Shown here: positions 25,436 to 34,609 of the stretch, piece by piece
Position numbering within the stretch: position 1 is the stretch's first letter
Layout: each line of letters starts with the position of its first letter
The notes under the pieces: generated by a model
Told to the model about the DNA's origin: nothing
Seen by the model: the letters and a program-made list of their open reading frames with translations, nothing else
The model's database searches: none
Translations under genes and position numbers: made by a program
Assembly: GCA_014799405.1 (NCBI GenBank)
Contig: JAAVIA010000039.1
Span: forward strand, 1 to 51,943
Source: Lachnospiraceae bacterium
GTDB taxonomy: Bacteria > Bacillota > Clostridia > Lachnospirales > Lachnospiraceae
DNA: 51,943 nucleotides
Reading direction: 5' to 3'

Positions 25436-26590
25436 TTATCCTGCAAACACAATCGGCAGCTCTATCATTCCCTTAAATCCATTATCATTTACAAATTCTG
25501 TTTTTCCACCACATTTTTCTGCATAAGAAATAATCTTCTTAACACCAAATCCGTTTTCAATCCTACTCTTACTATTTGACGAATCAAAATCACTCTGTCC
25601 ATTGTCCGATACTTCTAATCTTATATGAGCGGAATCTCCTAAAATAATTACTACAAACTCACTTGCATTTCCATGCTTCACACCATTTGTCAGCATTTCC
25701 TGCAATGCACCTGTAAGAAATACCGCATGGTCGTGTGGTATTTTTATATCATCCATAAGCTGGCTGAAGCTCTGATCCACCCGAATGCTTGTATCCATCA
25801 CAAATTCATTTATAATATTTTCCATTTCGCATTTCAAATCACCGGATAATATCTCTACACTATCTTCGTCCAAAACACGAACTGCTCTTCTGATTGATTC
25901 CAAGCTTCCACGAATACGGTTATTGGCATCATTCATCCTCTTTCTGGCCTCTTCCGGTCTCACATCGTAGAGCACGTCTGCTGCATCCAATGTCATAATA
26001 GCCGCCGTTATAGAATGACCCACACTGTTGTGAATATTTCTGCTGATATTTTCCCTCTCCATCAGCCTTGCATTTTTCTCCGCCAGAAAATTTTGCATCA
26101 CAAGCTGTTCATTTAATCTCTTCTCATGCAATTCACTAACATTGGAAGCTGTAAGTCTTTCATCTTCCCGCTTTTTCTTTTTTTCCATACGTTCCACCAG
26201 ATAATATATCAGCATCAAAAGCAAAAAAGCAACTGCTAAAACCAAGGTTTTCACTATACACATTGCAAATGACATATTTTTATATATCAACAATGTTGTA
26301 ATAACAAATAAACACACTCCCAGAGTTATTCTGATATACTCTCTGACCGACTTAAGAAGAAAGAAAACAATGAAGCCTGCAAAGCCTCCTGATAACACAG
26401 CAAAAAATGTCATCAAAATCAATTCCAAAGAAAACAAAGCCTTGCTTTTTTCTTCATTAAAAGATTCATAGGTTACAAGTACCATAAGCAAACCTGCTGC
26501 CACGATGAAAAGTGCCAGAGATTTGCTGGTAAAAAGACTCACAAGTGTAAGTAGTATAATTATTATATTATCTAAAATTGTGTTAAACAT
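25436..26590 (-). CDS. Sensor histidine kinase (HisKA_3, NarX/DesK type)
   Basis: 384 aa. About six N-terminal TM helices with short loops (residues 1-135) suggest sensing within the membrane. The dimerisation/phospho-acceptor motif is RENISRNIHNSVGHS with its His, and the ATPase domain has LTNGVKHG, SDNGQSDF and ENGFGVKKI. It pairs with the response regulator downstream. It starts 12 nt after the radical SAM gene. Confidence 0.93.
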   Translation of the reverse strand: MFNTILDNIIIILLTLVSLFTSKSLALFIVAAGLLMVLVTYESFNEEKSKALFSLELILMTFFAVLSGGFAGFIVFFLLKSVREYIRITLGVCLFVITTLLIYKNMSFAMCIVKTLVLAVAFLLLMLIYYLVERMEKKKKREDERLTASNVSELHEKRLNEQLVMQNFLAEKNARLMERENISRNIHNSVGHSITAAIMTLDAADVLYDVRPEEARKRMNDANNRIRGSLESIRRAVRVLDEDSVEILSGDLKCEMENIINEFVMDTSIRVDQSFSQLMDDIKIPHDHAVFLTGALQEMLTNGVKHGNASEFVVIILGDSAHIRLEVSDNGQSDFDSSNSKSRIENGFGVKKIISYAEKCGGKTEFVNDNGFKGMIELPIVFAG

Positions 26591-26602
26591 GTTATTCCTT
26601 AT

Positions 26603-27205
26603 TTATGAATATTCCCGTATACGTAATGGGATTCCCAACGATTTTGCCAGTAATTTGCTTTTTTCTATATTTTCCTCACCAATAACGCTAACCACAGTGA
26701 GACATACATTATCACCCAAATATTCTTTACAATCCTTGGCAAACTGTAGCATTGCCTCAAATGCCTTTTCTCCATAAGCAGGATGCACAATCTCTGTATA
26801 TGACTTTGCATCCGGCATATTCAGGCTGATGGAAATGCTGTCAACAGCACTACATATTTCCTCCGCCGTAGAACGGTTGTGAATCAAGTCTGCCAAACCA
26901 TTCGTATTCAGACGGATACGGAACGGATAATGAGAATGCATATAGTCGCTGACTGCAAGCATCGTGTCCAATGCCATCGTCGGTTCCCCATAGCCACAGA
27001 ATACAACTTCATCACAATCTCCAAAATCAAAGGCTTTTATGGCATCAATCACTTCCTCTGCCGACGGTTCCTTGTCAAGCCAAAGATTATCCGCCTCTCC
27101 ATAGTAATCCTGATGATTGCGGATGCAGAAAGTACAATTGCAACAGCATCTGTTCGTAATATTAAAATAAACCTGTTTATTATAACGGTATAAAATATCA
27201 GCCAT
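26603..27205 (-). CDS. TatD-associated-type radical SAM protein
   Basis: 200 aa, ATG after CAGGAGGAATTTATT. Cluster motif CCCNCTFC (C20, C24, C27) and CGYGEPTMALDTML match the small radical SAM family usually encoded beside TatD DNase. Length (~200 aa) is normal for it. No TatD gene is in the window. Instead it heads a six-gene run into the two-component/ABC operon with a 12-nt gap to the kinase. Its substrate is unknown. Confidence 0.8.
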   Translation of the reverse strand: MADILYRYNKQVYFNITNRCCCNCTFCIRNHQDYYGEADNLWLDKEPSAEEVIDAIKAFDFGDCDEVVFCGYGEPTMALDTMLAVSDYMHSHYPFRIRLNTNGLADLIHNRSTAEEICSAVDSISISLNMPDAKSYTEIVHPAYGEKAFEAMLQFAKDCKEYLGDNVCLTVVSVIGEENIEKSKLLAKSLGIPLRIREYS

Positions 27206-27262
27206 AATAAATTCCTCCTGTGATATGTTTCTTAGTTCTCTTTTTTATATCTATAATATTTT

Positions 27263-27781
27263 CTAATTTGCTTCACGCTGTATTACATAACGATAATGTG
27301 GCATATCTACACCCCGATAGTATTTTGTCCAAGTATCTTTTCTTTTCATGCCATTTCTAATAGCTACGTTTTGAGAGGCAATATTCGTATTCCTAATAAT
27401 GGAGCAAACTTCATCTGCCTTTAATGTTTCAAACGCATACTTTTTGCAAGCCTTTGCCGCTTCTGTTGCATAACCTTTATGCCAATATAAGCGATTGAAA
27501 AGATAACCTATTTCAAGAACTTCCGTTTCTTTCCACGGCTGCATTGTAAGTCCGCACTGACCTATCATTTCATCCGTTTCCTTTAAAATTACAGCCCATA
27601 AGCCAAAATTCCATTTCTGATAACGGGCAATCTGTCGGTCAAGCCATTCCTGCACCTCACTATCACTGAATGCGCCCTCATACGCATACATCGCATCTTC
27701 ATCCTGCAGGATGTTACACAAAGAATTGAAATCAGCCTGATTCATCTCTCGCAGATATAACCGCTCTGTTTCAAGTATCAT
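27263..27781 (-). CDS. GNAT acetyltransferase (RimJ/RimL type)
   Basis: 172 aa, ATG after GGAGGCCAAT. The N-terminal MILETERLYLREM and acetyl-CoA loop region YLFNRLYWHKGYATEAAKAC, with ...NIASQNVAIRNGMKRK, are typical of RimJ/RimL-like GNATs. These acetylate N-termini, amines or antibiotics; the substrate cannot be read. It is the first of three consecutive GNAT genes. Confidence 0.88.
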   Translation of the reverse strand: MILETERLYLREMNQADFNSLCNILQDEDAMYAYEGAFSDSEVQEWLDRQIARYQKWNFGLWAVILKETDEMIGQCGLTMQPWKETEVLEIGYLFNRLYWHKGYATEAAKACKKYAFETLKADEVCSIIRNTNIASQNVAIRNGMKRKDTWTKYYRGVDMPHYRYVIQREAN

Positions 27782-27805
27782 ATTGGCCTCCGTAAATTTA
27801 ATACT

Positions 27806-28327
27806 CTATAAGTACAATTCATATTGATATTCTGCACTATCTTTCAATGCAGATTTATTTCTTCGTCCACCCCATTCACCGGTCCTACTCATGCCGAGTT
27901 TTTCCATAACCTTATATGAAGCAATATTCTCGGTGTCACAATGAGCCAGAAAATGGTTTACATTTATTTCGGTCTTTGCATAATCAACAAGTGCCTTTGC
28001 CGCTTCATATGCAAAGCCATTTCGCCAATAATTCTTATTGATAATCCAACCAAGTTCACCTGTATCATTTTCAAAATACACACTGACTGCACCAATATGT
28101 TCGCCATTATATATAATTGCAAATTCTAAAAATTGCGGTTTTTCCTTTTTCCATTCTTTTTCGGCATTGGTCAAAAAATCCTCTACTTCATCAATTGTTT
28201 CATCAGGCAAATTACACATAAGTTTTGTATTTTCGTAATCCATTGCATATGTACTTGTCGAATTTAAATATTTCATTCCTAACGGCTTTAACACTAAGCG
28301 TTCGGTTTTTATTTCAAAATAATCCAT
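27806..28327 (-). CDS. GNAT acetyltransferase (RimJ/RimL type)
   Basis: 173 aa from MDYFEIKTERLVLKPLGMKY, ATG at 28327 after GAGGAGATTATACACA. The acetyl-CoA region is GWIINKNYWRNGFAYEAAKA with NIASYKVMEKLGMSR. It is distantly related to the previous gene, from which it is separated by 24 nt. The cluster suggests duplication, but sequence similarity between the two is moderate. Confidence 0.87.
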   Translation of the reverse strand: MDYFEIKTERLVLKPLGMKYLNSTSTYAMDYENTKLMCNLPDETIDEVEDFLTNAEKEWKKEKPQFLEFAIIYNGEHIGAVSVYFENDTGELGWIINKNYWRNGFAYEAAKALVDYAKTEINVNHFLAHCDTENIASYKVMEKLGMSRTGEWGGRRNKSALKDSAEYQYELYL

Positions 28328-28434
28328 TGTGTATAATCTCCTCGGCAAATGTCAAGTTAGTTTATTATATCAGTTTTATGTTGCAGTTACTATCACGAAT
28401 ATAGGATATGGCAAATGTCATTTCCCTTATCACA

Positions 28435-28905
28435 CTATAACCGACAGACCATTATGTATTCTTCTTCATTTTCATCAAGCACCTCAAAGCCTACTTTTCT
28501 GTACATATTAACTGCGTAATTTGCCTTCTGCACAGAAAGTGATGCCTGTTTATATCCCTTTTCTTTTAATCGCTTCAGCATAGCCTTCATCAGTGCTGTT
28601 CCAATTCCCAAATGCCTATACTCCTCATAAAGAGATATCGCAAAAGATGGTGTTTCATCATCAATATGTCCGTAATCATTCATAATACGCGTCCATACCG
28701 CTCCCACAATCTTCTCTTTTGTTTCGACAACCAAACACAAATCATCTGCTTTGCCAAAATCCTCAATATATATCTGTAGCTCCGGCTGTTCTATAATAGA
28801 TTTCGGTGGCTTATCCATTCCTTCCGGAATAAAAATCGCCTCATATAGAAAATCAGCCAATATCGGATATTCATTTACTTTGATTTGTCTGATTTGATAA
28901 TCCAT
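28435..28905 (-). CDS. GNAT acetyltransferase (small, RimI-like)
   Basis: 156 aa, ATG after GGGAGTACAAGACGAT. The CoA-binding stretch YRHLGIGTALMKAMLKRLKE is canonical, followed by SVQKANYAVNMYRKVGF. No fused domain. It lies 21 nt after the membrane-protein gene and may be co-transcribed with it. Confidence 0.9.
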   Translation of the reverse strand: MDYQIRQIKVNEYPILADFLYEAIFIPEGMDKPPKSIIEQPELQIYIEDFGKADDLCLVVETKEKIVGAVWTRIMNDYGHIDDETPSFAISLYEEYRHLGIGTALMKAMLKRLKEKGYKQASLSVQKANYAVNMYRKVGFEVLDENEEEYIMVCRL

Positions 28906-28926
28906 ATCGTCTTGTACTCCCGGATA

Positions 28927-29376
28927 TTAGATAACAAAATTAACTATCCCATATATCAAATGACATATGGTAAAAATTGAAATCGGAATCACTGCTATTA
29001 AATTCTTTCTATCAATAGCCCAAAACAAAAATGCCAGACATGGTGGAATAGTCAGCCCTAATATAACAATTGTATTGACTATTCCCAAATAATAAATGGT
29101 CCAGCTTGCGAAATATAATAAACAGCAAGTTATCATAGCGATAATAAAAGGCGTAATGCTTAATTTTTTCTGCTCTTGATTTATGAAAATGCAAAGTGCG
29201 ATAATCATCAACACCTGACATATAGAAGCTATCATATCCAGTATCTTTGTAATTGATGTTTCCCTCAATATGTCATTTGGTGCCGGAACAACCGACCAGA
29301 TGAAAGTAGGTATCATGATAATTAGGAATAGCACCAAGCTCCAAATATCAAAACCAAGTTTGTACTTTTTAAACAT
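28927..29376 (-). CDS. Small multi-pass membrane protein
   Basis: 149 aa with about five hydrophobic helices (LVLFLIIMIPTFIWSVV, MIASICQVLMIIALCIF, TPFIIAMITCCLLYFASW and two more), no extracellular domain and no recognised motif. It may be a DUF-type membrane protein of Firmicutes. Function is unknown. A 10-bp inverted repeat (29409-29441) lies in its upstream region. Confidence 0.7.
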   Translation of the reverse strand: MFKKYKLGFDIWSLVLFLIIMIPTFIWSVVPAPNDILRETSITKILDMIASICQVLMIIALCIFINQEQKKLSITPFIIAMITCCLLYFASWTIYYLGIVNTIVILGLTIPPCLAFLFWAIDRKNLIAVIPISIFTICHLIYGIVNFVI

Positions 29377-29408
29377 CGTAAAACTCCTTGCAAGCGCTTA
29401 CTTTGTGC

Positions 29409-29441
29409 GTTATTTAGGTAAGCAAACATTCCCTAAATAAC
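29409..29441. repeat. Inverted repeat upstream of the membrane-protein gene
   Basis: A perfect 10-bp dyad GTTATTTAGG / CCTAAATAAC with a 13-nt loop, 33 nt before the membrane-protein start. There is no T-run beyond it, so an operator is likelier than a terminator. Confidence 0.4.
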
Positions 29442-29561
29442 ATTTGCGATTAAATTCTATTGCATAGTCAATTCTCTTTTGTCAATTCATAGAGAAAGAC
29501 CATACAACGGCAGTTCCTTTTATAAACTTCCGCCGTTGGTAGAAGTATCTTAATTGAATCA

Positions 29562-29706
29562 TTACCTTTGATAGAATCCATTTTTACTGTATTCTGGCCA
29601 CTTTAAAAACATTTCACGGTAATTCTTTTTAATAATTTTCTTTTGTAAAAGCATAACCATTAATAATCATATTTGAATCCTCTGCAACAGTCTTATAATC
29701 AATCAT
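29562..29706 (-). pseudogene. Frameshifted small gene overlapping the next one
   Basis: An ATG at 29706 overlaps the end of the 29699-29971 gene (ATGATTGA), as in a coupled pair. It encodes MIDYKTVAEDSNMIINGYAF then TKENY and a stop. The next frame continues KKNYREMFLKWPEYSKNGFY to a TAA at 29562. The two halves look like one ~48-aa protein split by a frameshift. Function is unknown. Confidence 0.45.
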
Positions 29707-29971
29707 ATTGAATCCTCACTTTCTTTATTGGTGCTAAAAATTCATGTGCATCATAATACAAATCTTTCAGCATTGGAATAAGGTCTATATACTCTTCTTC
29801 TTCATCCTGATTATGAGAATACTTAGCCATAACTACTAAATATCCATTATCCCATTCCTTAACTTGCGTGTACCTTTCTAACGAATATGGTGCACGGAAT
29901 CTTATAATATATCTATCATACTTAAAAATCGTATATTGATCCTTACTACTTAATATTGCTTCATTAGGCAT
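29699..29971 (-). CDS. Hypothetical protein
   Basis: 90 aa from MPNEAILSSKDQYTIFKYDR, ATG at 29971 after GAAAGGAATGAAAAA. It has an alternating aromatic/basic pattern (YDRYIIRFRAPYSLERYTQVKEW) and an acidic HNQDEEEEYIDLIPML stretch; no TM or known motif. It could be an immunity-type or ICE-borne small protein given its broken partner downstream, but nothing firm can be said. Confidence 0.5.
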   Translation of the reverse strand: MPNEAILSSKDQYTIFKYDRYIIRFRAPYSLERYTQVKEWDNGYLVVMAKYSHNQDEEEEYIDLIPMLKDLYYDAHEFLAPIKKVRIQYD

Positions 29972-30124
29972 TTTTTCATTCCTTTCATTTTTTAATATTA
30001 TCTGTTCCAACAAATACAAGCATTGTTCTCAAAGATGTTCCCTTCTATATTTTCCAATAGTAATGATAGCATTAGACGTATCTTAGCATGGAGCCCTATA
30101 TTTTTCAATGCATTCCAAACTCGC

Positions 30125-31171
30125 TTACCTTTCCCTTTTCAACGTATCTAAAAATGGTCGAAATGCCGACGGCATCGCCACTTCATGCTCTAATTCTTCC
30201 ATCGTTACCCAGTGAAACTTCTCACACATCTGACTGCATGCCAGATAATAAGCGGTCATTCTCCATTCCACATGAGAAAACACATGGGTATAATTAACAC
30301 TCATTTTCATCTGCTTCGGGACAGTATTCCATTGACTTGCCACATCTGCCGCCTGCTGCTCTATGAGAACGCCTTCCACATTAGGGAATTCCCACATACC
30401 GGACAGCAGACCCTTGCTTGCCCGTTTCCGCACTGCAATCCTGTCCCCACACTGCAGAACAAACACAGTCTTATCCTCCTGCTTTCTGCTTTTCTTCTTG
30501 TCCCGTACCGGATATTGCTGCCATGTATCATGCTCTTTCGCACCACACAGGGTCTTCAATGGGCATTCTTCGCACTTTGGCATTCCATTAGGCAGACATA
30601 CGGTTGCTCCAAGCTCCATCAGGCTTTGTGTCAATGTACCACATTGTCCTTTAGCGTATACCTTTGCCAATTGCTCCCGAATTTTCTTTTTTGTTGACTG
30701 TTTATCAATGTTGGAAGAATCTTCCATTACTCTGGTATAAACTCTAAGCACATTACCATCCACAGCCGGCGTTGGCAGGTCAAAGCAAATGGAACCAATC
30801 GCACCTGCTGTATATTCACCGATACCCGCTAGGGACAAAATTCCTTCATACGTATTCGGAAACTTCCCCTTCCTATCTTCAACAACGGTAATAGCTGCCT
30901 TTTTCAGGTTCCGCGCCCGATTATAGTAACCCAGACCTTCCCACAGCTTTAACAGATAGTCATCTTCCACAGCAGCCAAAGCCTCAATAGATGGAAGTGC
31001 TTCCAGAAAACGCTTATAATATTCCTTTACCGCCTCCACACGGGTCTGCTGCAGCATAATCTCTGATAACCAGACATGATACGGCTCCGTATCTTTCCGC
31101 CACGGCAAGTCCCTTGCATGGTCCGGATACCAAGCAACCAAATATTCAGCCAATTTCTTGCATTTGTTCAT
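30125..31171 (-). CDS. mutY: A/G-specific adenine glycosylase MutY
   Basis: 348 aa, full length. Removes adenine mispaired with 8-oxoguanine. The helix-hairpin-helix/catalytic region is SLAGIGEYTAGAIGSICFDLPTPAVDGNVLRV with the catalytic Asp. The [4Fe-4S] cluster is CLPNGMPKCEECPLKTLC (C-x6-C-x2-C-x5-C over 18 residues). The C-terminal NUDIX-like 8-oxoG-recognition domain includes LLSGMWEFPNVEG. The ATG follows AAGGTGTAGGTAAAA. This is core chromosome. Confidence 0.96.
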   Translation of the reverse strand: MNKCKKLAEYLVAWYPDHARDLPWRKDTEPYHVWLSEIMLQQTRVEAVKEYYKRFLEALPSIEALAAVEDDYLLKLWEGLGYYNRARNLKKAAITVVEDRKGKFPNTYEGILSLAGIGEYTAGAIGSICFDLPTPAVDGNVLRVYTRVMEDSSNIDKQSTKKKIREQLAKVYAKGQCGTLTQSLMELGATVCLPNGMPKCEECPLKTLCGAKEHDTWQQYPVRDKKKSRKQEDKTVFVLQCGDRIAVRKRASKGLLSGMWEFPNVEGVLIEQQAADVASQWNTVPKQMKMSVNYTHVFSHVEWRMTAYYLACSQMCEKFHWVTMEELEHEVAMPSAFRPFLDTLKRER

Positions 31172-31195
31172 TTTTACCTACACCTTACATTATCT

Positions 31196-32191
31196 TCAAA
31201 CACGATACTTCTTACTGATTGCAAGCTGTTTTGTGCTCCCGTCATAATAAAAAACATCCCGACTGAAAATCAGAAGGGGACTTTCCTGTTGATTACATTC
31301 ATATATTTCCTGTGCCTGCTTTATCATTCTTTGTATTGATTTTTTATCACCTGCGCTTGTAAACAGCACCATATCTTTTGTTGGTACTGTAATCAGCAAA
31401 TCATCCTGCAATTCCTCTCCGCAGTCTTCCCATATGCCCGACAGACACAGGGCTTCCGCTTCAAAATCTCCACCAGCCACCAATCCATATACTCCTGCTT
31501 CCTTTGATTCTACCATGCGATACGTTATATCACGAAATAGATTTTCAAACGCTTTATTCTCAATCTCCTCAACAGTCATATCTTTCGGAAGATGCTCATA
31601 GGTCAGATACATATAAGTGCTACCCATATCCTGCATCAAAGTGATTATATAACTATCAAAAATGCGAAACATCGGAATGTCTTTATATTCCTGTATTTCA
31701 CTGCCCTGATTATTGAAAGCATTATTTGCTGCCATAAGTGCGACAGTTTCAGCAGGCGTTTTGGACCAATTTTTTTTGATACGCGGATATACCTTGTCCA
31801 GTTCAAATATGTAATCATCGCAGAAACCGTCTTGGAACTCTGATTCTTCCCCATCATCTTTTGGTAAATGCGTCCATTCAAGCTCACATAAATCTCCATT
31901 TTCCTGAATCCATTTCAAGCATCTCTCGAAAAAATCCAAGCCATACCTGCTATATGAATGCTTCGCAACCACACGAATTACAATCCTATTATATTCTTCA
32001 GCTTTATGATACTCGGCAACCTGCCCGCTGCCTATAAACTGCAGGTAATCGCTAATCTTAGCTTTCAATGCATGTGCGTGACTTACACGTTCACAAAACT
32101 CCCATTTCAACGAATCAACAATGATAAGCACCAGCTTTTCATCTTCAATTACCATTTGGTCTATTGTATATCTGTCATTTACATCTGACAT
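31196..32191 (-). CDS. DUF6572 + DUF1444-like protein
   Basis: 331 aa, ATG after AAAAAGGAGAAAAT. The N-terminus (residues ~1-95, YTIDQMVIEDEKLVLIIVDS and LKAKISDYLQFIGSGQVAEY) resembles DUF6572. The C-terminal two thirds (~140-331, TPAETVALMAANNAF, ITVPTKDMVLFTSAGDKKSI) resembles the DUF1444/YtpQ fold. DUF6572 proteins commonly sit in clusters of orphan immunity proteins. Whether this fusion is an immunity protein is an inference from its neighbours. Confidence 0.65.
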   Translation of the reverse strand: MSDVNDRYTIDQMVIEDEKLVLIIVDSLKWEFCERVSHAHALKAKISDYLQFIGSGQVAEYHKAEEYNRIVIRVVAKHSYSRYGLDFFERCLKWIQENGDLCELEWTHLPKDDGEESEFQDGFCDDYIFELDKVYPRIKKNWSKTPAETVALMAANNAFNNQGSEIQEYKDIPMFRIFDSYIITLMQDMGSTYMYLTYEHLPKDMTVEEIENKAFENLFRDITYRMVESKEAGVYGLVAGGDFEAEALCLSGIWEDCGEELQDDLLITVPTKDMVLFTSAGDKKSIQRMIKQAQEIYECNQQESPLLIFSRDVFYYDGSTKQLAISKKYRV

Positions 32192-32251
32192 ATTTTCTCC
32201 TTTTTGATTTCACATTCATTTTGGGCATTGAAACGCTCCTATTATAAATCC

Positions 32252-32779
32252 TTAACAATTTTTCACACGTTCCAATAATTCTTTTTTCCCAAAAGAATAA
32301 TCCCCCCAACATTGTTCCTCATATATAGAATAAATTTCAAACGGCTTGATTGGAGGTACATTTTCGCCCATAAGTTTTTCAATATAGGAATAAGTTTCCT
32401 CTACAATTTTTAACGAGTGACTTTCCGGCGGCTTGACAGAAGTATATAAATTGCTTCCAAGAATGTGATTTATTTGCTCCATCAAATAATCAACCGTCTC
32501 CGTACAGGGAGATTCCATATATAGTTTTTTTAATTTACACAATTTTTCTACGTTAAAATACTCAGCAGTCTGAAAATCCTCCCTCTCATCCAAGACACAA
32601 CTCGGTGTACACTCGACTACCATATAAGCATAGTGATCAATATATTCATACTTGGGAAATGACCATAGTTCCTCCAACAGGATATTCCAATCAGCATTAT
32701 TATCTTTTTCCTTCACATATAAATCAATAACATAAATAATATAAATGACCCGCCCCATAATTGAAATATCTTTAAACAT
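32252..32779 (-). CDS. Hypothetical protein in the immunity-like cluster
   Basis: 175 aa from MFKDISIMGRVIYIIYVIDL, ATG at 32779, with a weak AAGGACAAA site 8 nt upstream of the ATG. Acidic and helical; motifs such as NILLEELWSFPKYEYIDHYA and HSLKIVEETYSYIEKLM recall SUKH/Imm-type immunity families of similar size, though I cannot name one. It lies between the DUF6572-type gene and the phosphatase, all on one strand. Confidence 0.55.
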   Translation of the reverse strand: MFKDISIMGRVIYIIYVIDLYVKEKDNNADWNILLEELWSFPKYEYIDHYAYMVVECTPSCVLDEREDFQTAEYFNVEKLCKLKKLYMESPCTETVDYLMEQINHILGSNLYTSVKPPESHSLKIVEETYSYIEKLMGENVPPIKPFEIYSIYEEQCWGDYSFGKKELLERVKNC

Positions 32780-32852
32780 AATTACATTTGTCCTTTCTAT
32801 TTCTATTGAACACATTTATATCCTTCTGTCCAATTTCTGAAACTTTCCAAAT

Positions 32853-33416
32853 CTATAATTGTTTCAGTAATTGTTCCATATTATCCCTGTGCGGAATGAT
32901 AATTTCTATATCCACCTCAGGATGAATATTCACATATGCAGTAAGCATATCCATTAAATTATCTTTAGACTTCATATAATCATCAATGATTACTTCATCA
33001 CTGAATCCAAGCCGTTTCAAAATAAGCGCAGATACCACACCCGTACGATCCTTACCCGCCGTACAGAAATACATCACCTTAGATTCTGCATTCATGATTG
33101 TATCAATAATATTTTTCATTTTATCATCTATCATTTGCTCATATACTATATGCAGATGTTCAAGTGATTTTGGCGTATCACCACCGCCCGTAACCGGAAG
33201 ATGAAAATATCTGAATCCCTCAATTTCTTTAAGCTTACAATGCTTTTTGAGAAGCTCCTCATCTGACCTTAAGTCTACAATGGTAATTATATTATTATCT
33301 AATAACCACTGGATTTCTTCATCGGTCAAGTTCTCTGGAAAGTCACTTCTATAATACTGATTTGTTCCTGTCGGCAGCACTCGTGTATTTTTTGTCGATT
33401 GCAATAAAGAACTCAT
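32853..33416 (-). CDS. Tyrosine protein phosphatase (DSP/PTP family)
   Basis: 187 aa. I choose the ATG at 33416 (MSSLLQSTKNTRVLP), 8 nt after AGGAGG; an ATG six bases upstream is too close. The active-site P-loop CTAGKDRTGV (CX5R) is intact, with the early DLRSDEE and the TDEEIQWL helix of bacterial DSP-type phosphatases such as LipA/IphP relatives. It probably dephosphorylates phospho-Tyr/Ser or phosphoinositides. Confidence 0.88.
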   Translation of the reverse strand: MSSLLQSTKNTRVLPTGTNQYYRSDFPENLTDEEIQWLLDNNIITIVDLRSDEELLKKHCKLKEIEGFRYFHLPVTGGGDTPKSLEHLHIVYEQMIDDKMKNIIDTIMNAESKVMYFCTAGKDRTGVVSALILKRLGFSDEVIIDDYMKSKDNLMDMLTAYVNIHPEVDIEIIIPHRDNMEQLLKQL

Positions 33417-33628
33417 AGACATAACCTCCTCGTTGAACATCAGTTATTCCATATTTGCCTTCGGTAATACTGATTTTTTTGATTATATCACTTTCATTTT
33501 CCATTTACCATATAAATATGGAGCATGGCAACCTGCGAATTTTCCAACAAAATGTATTCGTTGACAGAAAGAGCTAAATTCTAGTATGATAGCTCCAAAA
33601 GAATTGATTGAAGGAATATTTTTTGATA

Positions 33629-34291
33629 TGGGCGACCGCTTGGACTGACTTTATAATCTGTCTCTTTTTTGGATAATTCGGAGTACATAAGTTTAGAGAG
33701 AAAAATACCAAGATGGGAATTCTTTACCTATGCACGTTGGGTTTATGTGGTATAGGTTGGTTTGTTGACATTATACGTTACCTCATAGCTGCTTACAAAG
33801 GGGAGCGAATACAAGGGAACAGTCCGAAGCACCTATCTGCTGATGAACCTCTACCAATTGTTTCATCAAATGCCATACTTTCTAATGGAGAGGTATGTCA
33901 TTATTGCGAAGCTGCCATTCATTTAAAAACAAAAAATGTCGTTGTTGGATATTCTAGTGAAAGATACAATACCAAAATCCGTATATCAAAAGAAAAGTCT
34001 ATAGGCCTAGGGGATCAGCGGGCAGTTCGGATTAGACATGATGTTCAGGAACGCGCAAATGGAGTTCTTTCTATCACTAATACGAGAATTGTGTTCTCTG
34101 GAAACAACTTTGCTTTCGATAAAAAGATAACTGCTTTATCATCTATCACTCCTTATAAGGACGGTATTGCTTTCCAGTTCGGTAGCCAACCGTATACTTT
34201 GCTAACACATAATTCAGAATATATATATGAAATATTGACTCGCATTATCAAGTCCTCGGAGGATGTCTCTAATTCCGACATGCCAATATAG
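33629..34291 (+). pseudogene. TM2-domain + PH-like protein broken by a nonsense codon
   Basis: From 33713 the frame encodes MGILYLCTLGLCGIGWFVDI, which is the second half of a TM2 domain, then a C-terminal PH-like part (GVLSITNTRIVFSGNNFAFD, ITPYKDGIAFQFG). The first half is present upstream in the same frame (TDFIICLFFG, VHKFREKNTK) but is interrupted by TAA at 33674-33676, where the family has a Tyr or similar residue. Either the gene is inactive or translation restarts at 33713. It is one of very few plus-strand genes here. Confidence 0.6.
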
Positions 34292-34426
34292 AAAGAAAAT
34301 GATGCGGTATGCCACATATCTTCTGAGATGGTTAACCGTTACCAACTTGGCAGGTGCAAAACGATAGCATTATAATTCGATAGGGACTTCAATCAAATTC
34401 TCTTTTCATAGACAGCACAAAAGAAA

Positions 34427-34461
34427 GACTGGAAAGCACTAATTTTACACACTTTCCAGTC
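34427..34461. repeat. Inverted repeat in an intergenic region
   Basis: A perfect 10-bp stem GACTGGAAAG / CTTTCCAGTC, loop 15 nt, between the TM2 gene and the HD-Hsp90 gene. No clear T-run follows on either side. The rest of 34292-34609 holds nothing I can support. Confidence 0.4.
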
Positions 34462-34609
34462 CAAATGTCCGTTATTCAGATTCCTCGGCAGATAGCTTGA
34501 ACTGACTACTTTTCTCTGATTTTCAAAGGATTTATTATGCGTATTCCTCAAAAATATTCCTATTTTTGTACCAGACAAAATTATTAGAGACAAAATAGTG
34601 CCATATATA

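Noticed and set aside
29505..29540. CAACGGC/GCCGTTG inverted repeat as a terminator
   Set aside because: The stem has internal mismatches and no T-run on either side.
34393..34593. 66-codon minus-strand frame
   Set aside because: Built around the 34427-34461 inverted repeat, with no ribosome site.
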